Assembly: GCA_965228265.1 (NCBI GenBank)
Contig: OZ245804.1
Location: 124,001-188,000 of the forward strand
Direction: 5' to 3'
Source of the DNA: GCA-2732755 sp965228265
GTDB lineage: Bacteria; Planctomycetota; Phycisphaerae; Phycisphaerales; UBA1924
Length of the DNA: 64,000 bases
This document shows, one piece after another, positions 50,219 through 60,789 of the stretch. The notes under the pieces were generated by a model. That model worked only from the letters and a program-made list of their open reading frames with translations. It was not told the origin of the DNA and did no database searches. Each line of letters opens with the position of its first letter. Positions within the stretch are counted from its first letter, which is position 1. A program made the translations under genes and the position numbers.

Positions 50219-51268
50219 TCACCACGACTTGGGAAGCTTATTAATATTTGCTTTGATTGATCTAATACGAAAATCTATAGGCATAGCAGTATCCGTGTTC
50301 AAATCATTGTAGACAACTTTACGATCCGCTTCACCAAACTCAAAGCCATCTACCAACATCGCCGCGTTGACAGATTCATGATACTTTGATTTATACCATT
50401 TAGACGATGCTGCCTGTCCCATACTCATGAAATCATTAGTACATTTGCCAGTTCGCTCCAGCACAAATTGATCATCAAGCAAGTGATCAATTAGTCTCTG
50501 GTATTGCTTAGCTGCAATACTACCGGTGCCCGGCAGCATTACTAAAGAACAAACATCGCCACGAAGAGGTATCGGATACACATATGCAATGGATACCATC
50601 TGTGAATCCCGCAACAGGCATATCTGGCCATCATTATAAGGCAACTGCAAAAATAGCCTGGTAAGATCATGATAACCAGTAAATGACTCAATAGCCCTTT
50701 CTCGATCGGGTCTATGATTGCATGCATTGATGAGCGGCTTACGAATCAACTCGTATGATTTGTCTTCAACCGTATTGAGTCCAAAGCAGGACTTCGCCCA
50801 AAGCACCGCTGTGTGTAACAACGCTCCAACCACTTGTTTAGTATAAAATACTTCCATATTTATATTAAATTTATAATTTTCTTTATCGATATACTCTACT
50901 TTTGGAGCCTCATCAATATAGGCAATGTCTATCTTGATTCGTCTATCAACGATACGACATGAAAGCACCCTGACTTCTTTTCCATTCATTGTCTTTACTT
51001 TAACATAATTTTTGTAGAACTTTTCCATCTGAGACTCTGATAGCTCTTGGTATGCCATTTTATACATAGCAACCTGTGAATTAAGCGCCACATCAGCTAT
51101 CGTGCCTAACCAAGAATTGCAATCTCTGCACTCAGTCACGCTTACATTGTCTTCTCGACACATCTCAGGCAGAACATGCCCATCAGTCTTGATAACACTG
51201 TGACTGAATACTCTCATGCATATCGGGCACTTGTCAGCTGCTGATTCGATACCCACACAAGTATCCAT
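50219..51268 (-). CDS. AT-rich HNH-like zinc-binding protein, probably acquired
   Basis: A 349-aa protein with an N-terminal Cys-x-x-Cys module (DKCPICMRVFSH, DGHVLPEMC, TECRDCNSWLG), the pattern of HNH endonuclease zinc sites in phage-defence and mobile-element proteins, with His in DGH as a possible catalytic residue. The remaining 290 residues have no recognised domain. It is far more AT-rich than all neighbours (e.g. near 50860-50880), with different codon use, so horizontal acquisition is likely. I take ATG 51268, with GAGG upstream; ATG 51298 lies inside the groEL terminator. It could be part of a defence or repair system with the GIY-YIG-like gene. Confidence 0.72.
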   Translation of the reverse strand: MDTCVGIESAADKCPICMRVFSHSVIKTDGHVLPEMCREDNVSVTECRDCNSWLGTIADVALNSQVAMYKMAYQELSESQMEKFYKNYVKVKTMNGKEVRVLSCRIVDRRIKIDIAYIDEAPKVEYIDKENYKFNINMEVFYTKQVVGALLHTAVLWAKSCFGLNTVEDKSYELIRKPLINACNHRPDRERAIESFTGYHDLTRLFLQLPYNDGQICLLRDSQMVSIAYVYPIPLRGDVCSLVMLPGTGSIAAKQYQRLIDHLLDDQFVLERTGKCTNDFMSMGQAASSKWYKSKYHESVNAAMLVDGFEFGEADRKVVYNDLNTDTAMPIDFRIRSIKANINKLPKSW

Positions 51269-51283
51269 TACATAAACCTCAAT

Positions 51284-51307
51284 AAAAAGAAGGCTCATAG
51301 AGCCTTC
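51284..51307 (-). terminator. Rho-independent terminator after groEL
   Basis: Read on the minus strand: GAAGGCTC-TAT-GAGCCTTC followed by TTTTT, 30 bp past the groEL stop. It argues against the longer start for the HNH-like gene. Confidence 0.9.
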
Positions 51308-51337
51308 GATTGTAACCTAGTTATTGACGATCAGGGA

Positions 51338-52969
51338 TTAGTAATCAAAGTCCTCGTCATGCCCGTGGCCGCCCTTGGGCTTCTTCTCCTTGAGTTCGAC
51401 GATGGCGGCGTCGGTGGTGAGGAGGAGGGCTGCGATGGAGGCGGCGTTCTGGAGGGCGGTGCGTTCGACCTTGGTGGGGACGATGACGCCCATGGAGACG
51501 AGGTCGCCGTATTCGTGGGTGACGGCGTTGTAGCCGAAGTTGGTGTCGTTGTTTTCCTCGATCTTTGAGGCGATGACGGAGCCGTCGAGGCCGCAGTTGG
51601 CTGCGATCTGCTTGACGGGAGCGGCGACGGCTCTGCTGACGATGTCGATGCCGACGCGCTGGTCTCCGGTGGCCTTCTTCTTGAGGGCTTCGAGTGCGCG
51701 GCGGGCGCGGAGGATGGCGACGCCGCCGCCCGGGAGGATGCCTTCCTCGGCGGCTGCGCGGCAGGAGTGGAGAGCGTCTTCGACGCGGTCCTTCTTCTCC
51801 TTCATTTCGACTTCGGTTGCGGCTCCGACGTTGATCTGGGCGACGCCGCCGGCGAGCTTGGCGAGGCGTTCTTCGAGCTTCTCGCGGTCGTAGTCTGAGG
51901 AGGAGGCTTCGATCTGGTGGCGGAGCTGCTCGACGCGTCCCTTGATGTCCTTGGAGGAGCCGGCGCCTTCGACGATGGTGGTTTCATCCTTGGTGATGAT
52001 GACCTTCTTGGCGCGGCCAAGGTCTTTGAGTTCGAGCTTTTCGATGTCGATGCCGAGCTCTTCCATGATGGGCTGGCCGCCGGTGAGGATGGCGAGATCC
52101 TCGAGCATGGCCTTGCGGCGGTCGCCGAAGCCGGGGGCCTTGACGGCTGCGACTTTGAGGACGCCGCGGAGCTTGTTGACGACGAGCATGGCGAGTGCTT
52201 CGCCTTCGATGTCTTCGGCGATGATGAGGAGGGGTGCGCCGGCTTCGGCGGCCTTGCCGAGGATGGGGAGGATGTCCTTGGCGGAGGAGATCTTCTTTTC
52301 GTGGATGAGGATGTAGGGCTTCTCGAGTTCGCACTCCATGTTTGCGGGGTCGGTGACGAAGTGTGGCGAGAGGTAGCCCTTGTCGAACTGCATGCCTTCG
52401 AGGAGTTCGACTTCGGTTTCGAGGCCCTGGCCCTCTTCGATGGTGATGACGCCGTCCTTGCCGACCTTGTCCATGGCTTCGGCGATGATCTTGCCGATCT
52501 GCTCGTCCTGGTTGGCGGAGCAGGTGCCGACCTGTGCGATTTCCTTGGAGGACTTCACGGGGCGGGACATTTTGCCGAGCTCTTCGACGATGGAGTTGAC
52601 GGCCATGTCGATGCCGATTTTGACCTGGTTGGGGTTGGCGCCGGCGGTGATGTTCTTGAGGCCTTCGGTGTAGATGGCTTCGGCGTAGACGGTTGCGGTT
52701 GTGGTGCCGTCGCCTGCGTCCTTGGAGGCTTTGGAGGCGACTTCCTTGACCATTTGGGCGCCCATGTTTTCGTAGGGGTCGTCGAGTGTGATTTCCTTGG
52801 CGACGGAGACGCCGTCCTTGGTGACGTTGGGGGCGCCGAAGGATTTCTCGATGACGACGACGCGGCCTGAGGGGCCGAGTGTGACTTTGACTGCGGAGGC
52901 GAGTTTCTGGACGCCGCGGAGGATGCGCTCGCGTGCGTCGGTGTCGTATGCGATCTGCTTGGCTGACAT
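51338..52969 (-). CDS. groEL: chaperonin GroEL
   Basis: A 543-aa Hsp60 that folds proteins in the cytoplasm with GroES. It shows KVTLGPSGRVVVIEKSFGAP, DGTTTATVYAEAIYTEG (ATP-binding DGTTT), PVIMEELGIDIEKLEL-like apical region (PIMEELGIDIEKLEL), and EEGILPGGGVAILRARRALE. The C-terminal tail ends HGHDEDFDY rather than the GGM repeats of many groEL proteins. It follows two small genes rather than groES directly. Its coding strand is C-rich, consistent with the right side of the skew switch. Confidence 0.98.
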   Translation of the reverse strand: MSAKQIAYDTDARERILRGVQKLASAVKVTLGPSGRVVVIEKSFGAPNVTKDGVSVAKEITLDDPYENMGAQMVKEVASKASKDAGDGTTTATVYAEAIYTEGLKNITAGANPNQVKIGIDMAVNSIVEELGKMSRPVKSSKEIAQVGTCSANQDEQIGKIIAEAMDKVGKDGVITIEEGQGLETEVELLEGMQFDKGYLSPHFVTDPANMECELEKPYILIHEKKISSAKDILPILGKAAEAGAPLLIIAEDIEGEALAMLVVNKLRGVLKVAAVKAPGFGDRRKAMLEDLAILTGGQPIMEELGIDIEKLELKDLGRAKKVIITKDETTIVEGAGSSKDIKGRVEQLRHQIEASSSDYDREKLEERLAKLAGGVAQINVGAATEVEMKEKKDRVEDALHSCRAAAEEGILPGGGVAILRARRALEALKKKATGDQRVGIDIVSRAVAAPVKQIAANCGLDGSVIASKIEENNDTNFGYNAVTHEYGDLVSMGVIVPTKVERTALQNAASIAALLLTTDAAIVELKEKKPKGGHGHDEDFDY

Positions 52970-53021
52970 TGAGAGATCTCCAAATTGCGAATGGCCTGAG
53001 GGCCGGTTTGTTCTTTGTGAT

Positions 53022-53264
53022 TCAGTGTGTGGTGAGTGAGTTTGATTCTGCGGAAAGTCTGACCCATGCGACGCGGTCGGCGTCGATGACGTACTCGGAG
53101 CGGCCGTCGGTGAGTTTGACGAGGTGGTCGTCCTCGTCGGGGACGAGGAGCGCGGCGTTGATTTTGAGGTGTGCGGCGGCGTCGGCGACGCCTGCGAAGC
53201 AGAGGTGGACGTCGCGGTTGCCCTGGCAGTCTGAGAGCGCTTTACGGAGTTGGTCGGAGGTCAT
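53022..53264 (-). CDS. hypothetical protein between groES and groEL
   Basis: An 80-aa protein (QLRKALSDCQGNRDVHLCFA, LKINAALLVPDEDDHLVKLTDGRSEYVIDADRVAWVRL). It looks like a small beta-rich protein; I do not recognise a family. It is 3 bp from the next gene and 52 bp from groEL, all on one strand, so it is likely co-transcribed with groESL. Confidence 0.6.
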   Translation of the reverse strand: MTSDQLRKALSDCQGNRDVHLCFAGVADAAAHLKINAALLVPDEDDHLVKLTDGRSEYVIDADRVAWVRLSAESNSLTTH

Positions 53265-53267
53265 GAT

Positions 53268-53645
53268 TCAGCCCGCATAACTTTTGAAGACTTTGCCGGT
53301 AGGCCGTGATTGATTTAGTGAACTAACCCAAGCGAAGAACTGGTCTAATTCATCTTGGACTTCATCCTCACTTACAGATCCATTCCGATATTCAGACCAT
53401 AGATGTCGTAAAAAATTTGTTGTGAGCGTGGGAACAATAACCATGTCGTTAGAAGCCCAGTGATTGAAATTTTCATCATCCTCGGCATTCTCATGATCCC
53501 CGATGTCGTCCCCACAACGTAGTTTACTTCTATGGGTGCCGGTTCCAAAGGTAACCCGCCATCCTTCATCGGAATCGGTGAACGCCCAAACATCATCATG
53601 TCCCCATCTAGCAGAGAACACTTTGACATTAAATGTTTTGTTCAT
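53268..53645 (-). CDS. hypothetical protein between groES and groEL, AT-rich
   Basis: A 125-aa protein (SARWGHDDVWAFTDSDEGWRVTFGTG, DHENAEDDENFNHWASNDM, FLRHLWSEYRNGSVSEDEVQDELDQFFAWVSSL). No recognised domain. It is more AT-rich than groEL and groES, suggesting a later insertion into the operon. Confidence 0.55.
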   Translation of the reverse strand: MNKTFNVKVFSARWGHDDVWAFTDSDEGWRVTFGTGTHRSKLRCGDDIGDHENAEDDENFNHWASNDMVIVPTLTTNFLRHLWSEYRNGSVSEDEVQDELDQFFAWVSSLNQSRPTGKVFKSYAG

Positions 53646-53666
53646 GAGAGTCGTCCTTGTATTGGT

Positions 53667-53975
53667 TTAGTCGACGATGGCGAGGATGTCGGCCTCGTTC
53701 ATGATGAGGTACTCGTCGTCGCCGAGCTTGACGTCGGTGCCGGCGTAGCTGGTGAAGATGACGCGCTGGCCGACGGAGATGCCCATGGGGATGCGTTCGC
53801 CGGTCTCGGTGTTGAGGGCGCCGTCACCGACGGCGACGACCGTGCCGGTCTTGGGGCGTTCTTTGCCGGACTCGGGGAGGATGATGCCAGCGGCGGTGGT
53901 CTGCTCGGGCTCATCGCGCTCGACGAGGATCTTGTCGTGGAGGGGGCGGATCGCGACGCGTGTCTTGGTTGCCAT
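53667..53975 (-). CDS. groES: co-chaperonin GroES
   Basis: A 102-aa Hsp10 lid for GroEL. It has RPLHDKILVERDEPEQTTAAGIILPES (mobile loop) and GDGALNTETGERIPMGISVGQRVIFTSYAGTDVKLGDDEYLIM. It is the first chaperonin gene of the cluster, with two extra genes before groEL. No CIRCE-like TTAGCACTC-N9-GAGTGCTAA repeat was seen upstream. Confidence 0.97.
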   Translation of the reverse strand: MATKTRVAIRPLHDKILVERDEPEQTTAAGIILPESGKERPKTGTVVAVGDGALNTETGERIPMGISVGQRVIFTSYAGTDVKLGDDEYLIMNEADILAIVD

Positions 53976-54026
53976 GTTTCTGGTCTCCGATGAAAGAAAT
54001 GGACAGTGTGAATGGATGTTTCGGCG

Positions 54027-54557
54027 TTACGCGGTGGGCCATCGGCCCTTGTAGTGACGCGTGACGCATCGTCTGAGGACTTCGAGGAGTGTTTCGACGT
54101 CGCCTGCGGTGCGGGGTCGGTTCATGACGGCGAACACGCCGTGACGCAGGGCGGCGTTGAGCTGGCGGACTTCCTCGCGTGGGGTGCGGGCGCTGATGAT
54201 GGCGACCATGGGTGGCCGGTTGGCGAGGCGTGAAAGGATGTCGAGGAGTCGGTAGCCGCCCTCTGCGGCCTGGGTGGGGTCGCAGGTTTCGATGGGCAGG
54301 CCGAGGTCCACGAGGGCGACGTGGATGGGCATGGACTGGATGAGGTGGGTGGCCTGCTGGCCCGAGCCGGCGACGTGGGCCTGGACGCCCATGGGCCCGA
54401 GGAGCCTCGGGAGGAGCTCGGCCCAGGAGTCGGTGCGGTAGGAGGCGTCGGAGAGAAGCATGTTGAGTCGGTTGGCCGGGCCTGTGGAGGGGCGGCCGGC
54501 GGGGTCTGCCCCACCGTTGCCGTTGGTCCCGAACTGGTCCTGGCGCACCGACTGCAT
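54027..54557 (-). CDS. receiver-domain-like response regulator
   Basis: A 176-aa protein with a receiver-like layout: LSDASYRTDSWAELLPRLLGPMGV, then HVALVDLGLPIETCD with a phosphoacceptor-like Asp, MVAIISARTPREEVRQ (Thr/Ser region), and VFAVMNRPRTAGDVETLLEVL with the Lys replaced by Asn. The missing Lys makes it uncertain that it is phosphorylated in the usual manner. No output domain. It lies 51 bp upstream of groES on the same strand and could regulate or be regulated with it. The long upstream open frame is a shadow; the start at 54557 is the best ATG. Confidence 0.62.
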   Translation of the reverse strand: MQSVRQDQFGTNGNGGADPAGRPSTGPANRLNMLLSDASYRTDSWAELLPRLLGPMGVQAHVAGSGQQATHLIQSMPIHVALVDLGLPIETCDPTQAAEGGYRLLDILSRLANRPPMVAIISARTPREEVRQLNAALRHGVFAVMNRPRTAGDVETLLEVLRRCVTRHYKGRWPTA

Positions 54558-54709
54558 GAGAAGCCAATGGCAAGCGGCGTGCCCGGCGGGAATGCGGCGA
54601 TAGAGAGCGCCCAGCGGGGGTCGGGCGGTGCGGGGGCTGCCTGCGGTTTGCGGGGTGGTTGCGAGGGGTGTCAATCTGGCAGAACGCGGCCGAGCGGGCG
54701 TGTTTGGGA

Positions 54710-55129
54710 TCAGGCCGGGTCTGGCGTGAGTTTGGCGTCGAGTGTGAAGCGATCGAAGGGGTGCCAGACGAGCAGGAGTGCGATGACAACGGCGTAGATG
54801 AGCTGGTCGGCGAGGATATCCCAGGATTGCTGGAGTCCCTTGCCGAAGTGGAGCATGCACATCAGGGCCCCGGCAGCGAGGAGGGTTGCTCGGAGCTTGA
54901 ACCCTGCGAGCAGCGCGAGGCCGAGTATCGATTCGATGATGGGGATGATGAAGCCGGTGATGTAGGCGAGTTGGACGGGCATCCAGGTGTTCTCGAAGCC
55001 ATCTGACATGGCGCGTGCAAAGCCGGGGAGATTCGGGAGTCTGGTGATGCCATGGAGGCCGAGGTTGATGGCGAGCATCAGGCGGAGCACGAGCGCTGCG
55101 TATCCGAGATCGCGGGGATTGATTGTCAT
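54710..55129 (-). CDS. DoxX-family membrane protein
   Basis: A 139-aa protein with four membrane segments (LRLMLAINLGLHG, VQLAYITGFIIPIIESILGLALLAG, ATLLAAGALMCMLHFGKG, QLIYAVVIALLLVWHPF), the DoxX/terminal oxidase DoxD-like pattern. Usually a respiratory or membrane redox partner; function in bacteria is uncertain. It precedes the receiver-domain gene on the same strand after about 150 bp. Confidence 0.85.
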   Translation of the reverse strand: MTINPRDLGYAALVLRLMLAINLGLHGITRLPNLPGFARAMSDGFENTWMPVQLAYITGFIIPIIESILGLALLAGFKLRATLLAAGALMCMLHFGKGLQQSWDILADQLIYAVVIALLLVWHPFDRFTLDAKLTPDPA

Positions 55130-55285
55130 TCCGAGTGTGTCCTTGTGGGAGCAGGGTGAGGTCCACCGCAGAACGGGTTTGTGCTGGGGTGTATTCCCGC
55201 GAGTTGGACAGCACCGTGGATCTATTCATGCAGCGGCATGACGCGGCGTGCGAAGGGCTGGGCTGGCCCCTGATACACTCCTGAC

Positions 55286-56638
55286 ATGGAGATTCTGCTG
55301 ATCGTGCTTGGGGTTGGGGTGGTCGCTTTGGGCGGCCTGGCGGTGTGGCTCGGGCTTCGGCTCGGGCGGGCCAACGGGGAGCTTGCGAGCCTGCGGGCGG
55401 GCGAGGCGAGCCAGCGGCAGGCTGCGGACACGCAGATCGCTGAGCTGCGAAATGAGCTGGCGCAGGCCAAGGCCCTGGCGGACAGCAGCGGTCAGCGGGT
55501 GGCGCAGCAGGCGGAAGAGCTGGCGCGGCTGAATGAGCGGCTCGAGAACGCGGCGGCGGTGCAGCAGGAACTCTCAAAGAACGAGGCGAGGCTGAAGGAG
55601 GCGTTCGGGGCGCTGAGTGCTCAGGCGCTCAAGGAGGGGCGTGCGGAGTTTCTGGCGCAGGCCAAGCCGGTCTTTGAGGCGGCGAGGAAGGAGCAGAGCG
55701 ATCTGGTCAAGCCGATCGGCGAGGTGCTGAGCGCGACACGGGAGAAGCTGGAGGCGATCGAGAAGGCCAGGGCGGAGAGCTTTGCGGCGCTCACCGAGCG
55801 GATGGAGCTGGTGACGCAGGCGGGGCGCGGGCTGCGCGAGGAGACGAACAAGCTAACCAAGGCGCTCAGTCGGCCGGAGATCCGCGGGCAGTACGGCGAG
55901 ATCCAGCTGCGCCGGGTTGCGGAGCTTGCGGGGATGACGAACTACTGCGACTTTACGGAGCAGACGAGTGTGCGCGACAGCGAGGGGAGCTTGCTGCGCC
56001 CTGACATGGTCGTGAATCTGCCGAACGAGCGCGTCATCGCGGTGGACGCGAAGACGAACACGTACGCGTACATCGAGGCGGTGAACGCGGCGGACGATGC
56101 GGAGCGCGAGCAGCACCTGGAGCGGTTCGCCAGGCACGTGCACGAGCAGGCGAAGAAGCTATCGGACAAGAAGTACTGGTCGCAGTTCGACGGGTCGCCC
56201 GAGTTTGTGGTGATGTTTGTGCCGGGCGATCACTTTATTGATGCGGCGCTCTCGCGGAAGCCTGAGCTTATTGACTTTGCGGCGCAGCACGGCGTGATCC
56301 TGGCGAGCCCGAGCACGCTGATCGGTTTGCTGCGCGCGGTGGCGGTTGGCTGGCGTGAGGAAAGGCTGGCGCAGGAGGCGCGGGGGCTGTGGGAGCTCGG
56401 GAAGGAATTGCACGAGCGCGCGGCGGTGGCGTTCGAGCACGCGGGGAAGCTCGGCGACTCGATCCGGCAGAGCGTGGAGCGGTACAACAGGCTTGTGGGG
56501 TCGATCGATTCGCGTCTGGTGCCGACGCTGAAGAAATTTGAGGATGCGGGGGCGGCGAGTGCGAAGACGATGCCCGAGATGAAGCAGGTGGACAGCCAGC
56601 CGAGGCTCGGTGATCACATCGAGAGTCTTGCGGACTGA
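55286..56638 (+). CDS. rmuC: DNA recombination protein RmuC
   Basis: A 450-aa protein of the RmuC family. An N-terminal membrane helix (EILLIVLGVGVVALGGLAVWLGL), then a coiled coil (residues 30-170), then the conserved nuclease-like domain (KALSRPEIRGQYGEIQLRRVAELAGMTNYCDFTEQTS, RPDMVVNLPNERVIAVDAKTN, SPEFVVMFVPGDHFIDAAL, HGVILASPSTLIGLLRAVAVGWR). RmuC limits recombination between inverted repeats in E. coli. Its presence near repeat-rich sequence is probably coincidence. Confidence 0.95.
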   Translation: MEILLIVLGVGVVALGGLAVWLGLRLGRANGELASLRAGEASQRQAADTQIAELRNELAQAKALADSSGQRVAQQAEELARLNERLENAAAVQQELSKNEARLKEAFGALSAQALKEGRAEFLAQAKPVFEAARKEQSDLVKPIGEVLSATREKLEAIEKARAESFAALTERMELVTQAGRGLREETNKLTKALSRPEIRGQYGEIQLRRVAELAGMTNYCDFTEQTSVRDSEGSLLRPDMVVNLPNERVIAVDAKTNTYAYIEAVNAADDAEREQHLERFARHVHEQAKKLSDKKYWSQFDGSPEFVVMFVPGDHFIDAALSRKPELIDFAAQHGVILASPSTLIGLLRAVAVGWREERLAQEARGLWELGKELHERAAVAFEHAGKLGDSIRQSVERYNRLVGSIDSRLVPTLKKFEDAGAASAKTMPEMKQVDSQPRLGDHIESLAD

Positions 56639-56765
56639 GCCTGGGGCATTCGATATTGAACGGGTGTTTCATATAAAGTCTGAATGGTAGTGTGTATAGC
56701 GGTGCCGGATCTGGTAATCTGTAACGGTCTGATCTCTCGTGGTTATCAGTTGAGAGGAGCACCAG

Positions 56766-57485
56766 ATGAAAACGATTGCTGCTGTAACATTCGGATTCTG
56801 CCTGGCTTCTGGCATTGCGTGTGCGGAGCCGGTGCGTTATGACGTGCCGAGCGGCACGGACCCGCAGTTTCCAGGTTGGTGGATGGCTTCCCACCAGAAA
56901 CTCGACCTGACACAAACATTCGAAGACAACCTCTTTGGTCCGACATGGGAAGCGGAGTCTTCGTTCGATTCGCTGATGATCGAGGGCATGGCATCGGTGT
57001 ACTTCCCGCGTGAGGGATTGTCGGCGGGCAGCGGGTTTGGCGCCTCGAAGGGTGTGCTCACGACGCCGGGGAGCGAGGGCCCGCTCGCAGTCCCGCTCTC
57101 GTACGGCGCGACGATTGACGGAACCAGCGGCACGTACACAACTGACGGCTATTACTACGTCAGCAGCCGGGGCGCGACCGATCCGAACGATCCGTATGTG
57201 CTGGAATGGTTCAACTATGAGTCGAACTTCACACCTGAGGAATCCACGTATGTTGGGATGAAGTTCCTCATCGGCGGGCAGGTGCACTACGGCTGGGTGG
57301 AGGTCCTGCTGACCGGTACTGAGCCTGTGATTGGTACTCCCGCGGGTGGCAACCTCACCGCCAATGTGCTTGCCTGGGGGTATGAGACCGAGCCGGGGAT
57401 GCCTGCGGTTGCGGGCGTGCCGGCACCGGCATCGGGTGCGCTGATCGGGCTTGCGGGGATCGCGGCCACGCGGCGTCGGCGCTGA
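56766..57485 (+). CDS. secreted protein with exosortase-type C-terminal signal
   Basis: A 239-aa exported protein with a signal peptide (IAAVTFGFCLASGIACA) and the C-terminal tail AGVPAPASGALIGLAGIAATRRRR, a V-P-A-P plus hydrophobic plus Arg-cluster signal. The body (SLMIEGMASVYFPREGLSAG, VGMKFLIGGQVHYGWVEVLL) contains a GWVEV motif common in such planctomycete proteins. It is a likely exosortase substrate; role unknown. A ribosome site (GAGAGGAG) precedes the ATG, and a terminator follows. Confidence 0.83.
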   Translation: MKTIAAVTFGFCLASGIACAEPVRYDVPSGTDPQFPGWWMASHQKLDLTQTFEDNLFGPTWEAESSFDSLMIEGMASVYFPREGLSAGSGFGASKGVLTTPGSEGPLAVPLSYGATIDGTSGTYTTDGYYYVSSRGATDPNDPYVLEWFNYESNFTPEESTYVGMKFLIGGQVHYGWVEVLLTGTEPVIGTPAGGNLTANVLAWGYETEPGMPAVAGVPAPASGALIGLAGIAATRRRR

Positions 57486-57513
57486 CGTTTGAATTCCATC
57501 GAGTGTTGATACG

Positions 57514-57546
57514 GGCCCTCTCGCGTGTGCGAGGGGGTCATTTTTT
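57514..57546 (+). terminator. Rho-independent terminator
   Basis: CCCTCTCGC-GTGT-GCGAGGGGG followed by TCATTTTTT, 30 bp past the stop of the secreted-protein gene; convergent with the cupin gene. Confidence 0.88.
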
Positions 57547-57566
57547 CTGCGAACTCTTCTTTATCC

Positions 57567-57923
57567 TTAGGCCTGATCGATGCCGGTTCTTTCGGAGGGC
57601 GGGCTGAAGAGGTCGAGGATGATGGTTTCTTCGAGTGCTTCGGCGCCGTGGGGGACGTTTGGGGGCAGGACGATGGCCTGGCCGCCGACGAGGAGTTCTT
57701 CGTGCTCGGTCTTGGTGTTTGCTTCGCCCAGCAGGAATTTGACGCGGCCTGAGAGGACGATTGCGATCTGTTCGTTTTCGTGGGCGTGGCGATCGACGCG
57801 GAATCCTTTGTGGAGGACGACGCGGGAGACCATCATGTGCTCGGCGATGATCCGCTGGCGGTCGATCAGCGGCATGGGCGAGTCGGCCTCGAGATCGGCG
57901 AGTGTGATGACGCGTGCGTTCAT
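57567..57923 (-). CDS. cupin-domain protein
   Basis: A 118-aa single-domain cupin: VVLHKGFRVDRHAHENEQIAIVLSGRVKFLLG (HxH-x-Glu metal-binding first half) and GQAIVLPPNVPHGAEALEETIILDLFSPP (second half, His). It could bind a metal or small sugar-like ligand; no specific substrate is visible. I set the start at 57923, where an ATG precedes LADLEADSP. It lies after the ftsH terminator. Confidence 0.85.
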   Translation of the reverse strand: MNARVITLADLEADSPMPLIDRQRIIAEHMMVSRVVLHKGFRVDRHAHENEQIAIVLSGRVKFLLGEANTKTEHEELLVGGQAIVLPPNVPHGAEALEETIILDLFSPPSERTGIDQA

Positions 57924-57936
57924 AGGTAGAGCGTAC

Positions 57937-57966
57937 AAAGAAAGACACCCCGCGAGGGCGGGGTGT
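57937..57966 (-). terminator. Rho-independent terminator after ftsH
   Basis: On the minus strand: ACACCCCGC-CCTC-GCGGGGTGT followed by CTTTCTTT. It ends ftsH just before the cupin start. Confidence 0.88.
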
Positions 57967-57991
57967 TGGAGCGTGTTTGAAATTGCAGTTC

Positions 57992-60070
<2,079 letters not shown>

Positions 60071-60258
60071 GTGCCTTCGGCTGGGTTCCTGTTTGGGGAG
60101 TTGCGGTCCCTCCCTGGTATCGGCCTGGCCTTCCCACCATTCGAGCCCGGGCTCACTCCAGTTCGGATTCGGAGCCGATCTCTGTCTGGATAACGCTAGG
60201 CTGATAGTCCAAACCGGTCTTGGGGGTTCGGAATTCCGGGTTTCTGGTGTTTGCTTGT

Positions 60259-60789
60259 TTACCAGACTTGCTGGAGGTCACCCACCAGATCACGGGCCAA
60301 CGTTTGCGTGGCGCCGGCGTAGCCGACGTCGATGCGTTCTCCGGTCGGCTGAGCGGGGACGAATGAGCCGAGAGCGCGGTAGCCGGTCCGGGATGTGAGC
60401 GTCTTTCCGGAGCGGTTGTCGACGAACTCGAAATCGACACTGATCTGCACAGCCATTTCCTGTACGAAGCCGGAGCCGGTTCGGGTCGAGAGTGCCCGCA
60501 GATTCACGCTCTTGATGGACCCCGTGAGGAGAGCGTCGGCGTTTTCGGCTGATGTGACGCGCCAGGGGGTTTGTCGCTGGATCTGTTTGATGATGTCTTC
60601 GGTGAGTGTGAGTTCGACGCCGTGGTGGAAGGTGTCGTTGCTGAAGATGGGGACGGCGACGGTGCGGATGGAGGAGTCGTGTGCGGACTCGAAGGAGTAG
60701 CCCTTGGTGGGGTCGCTGGCGCACGAGCCGAGGGTGGCTGCGAGGGCGAGGAGGACGAGGATGCGGAGCTGGGCGACGGCGTTCGTCAT
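60259..60789 (-). CDS. lptE: LptE-like LPS-assembly lipoprotein
   Basis: A 176-aa lipoprotein (LLALAATLGSC lipobox) with the LptE-like core: YSFESAHDSSIRTVAVPIFSNDTFHHGVELTLTEDIIKQIQ and ADALLTGSIKSVNLRALS. LptE plugs LptD in the outer membrane for LPS insertion. Its start overlaps the bamD stop by 4 bp (ATGA), so both envelope-assembly genes are coupled. Identification is by the typical beta-alpha pattern; sequence identity in this family is low. Confidence 0.8.
   Translation of the reverse strand: MTNAVAQLRILVLLALAATLGSCASDPTKGYSFESAHDSSIRTVAVPIFSNDTFHHGVELTLTEDIIKQIQRQTPWRVTSAENADALLTGSIKSVNLRALSTRTGSGFVQEMAVQISVDFEFVDNRSGKTLTSRTGYRALGSFVPAQPTGERIDVGYAGATQTLARDLVGDLQQVW

Noticed and set aside
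53976..54026. CIRCE operator upstream of groES
   Set aside because: The TTAGCACTC-N9-GAGTGCTAA inverted repeat is absent; the gap to the receiver-domain gene is only 51 bp.
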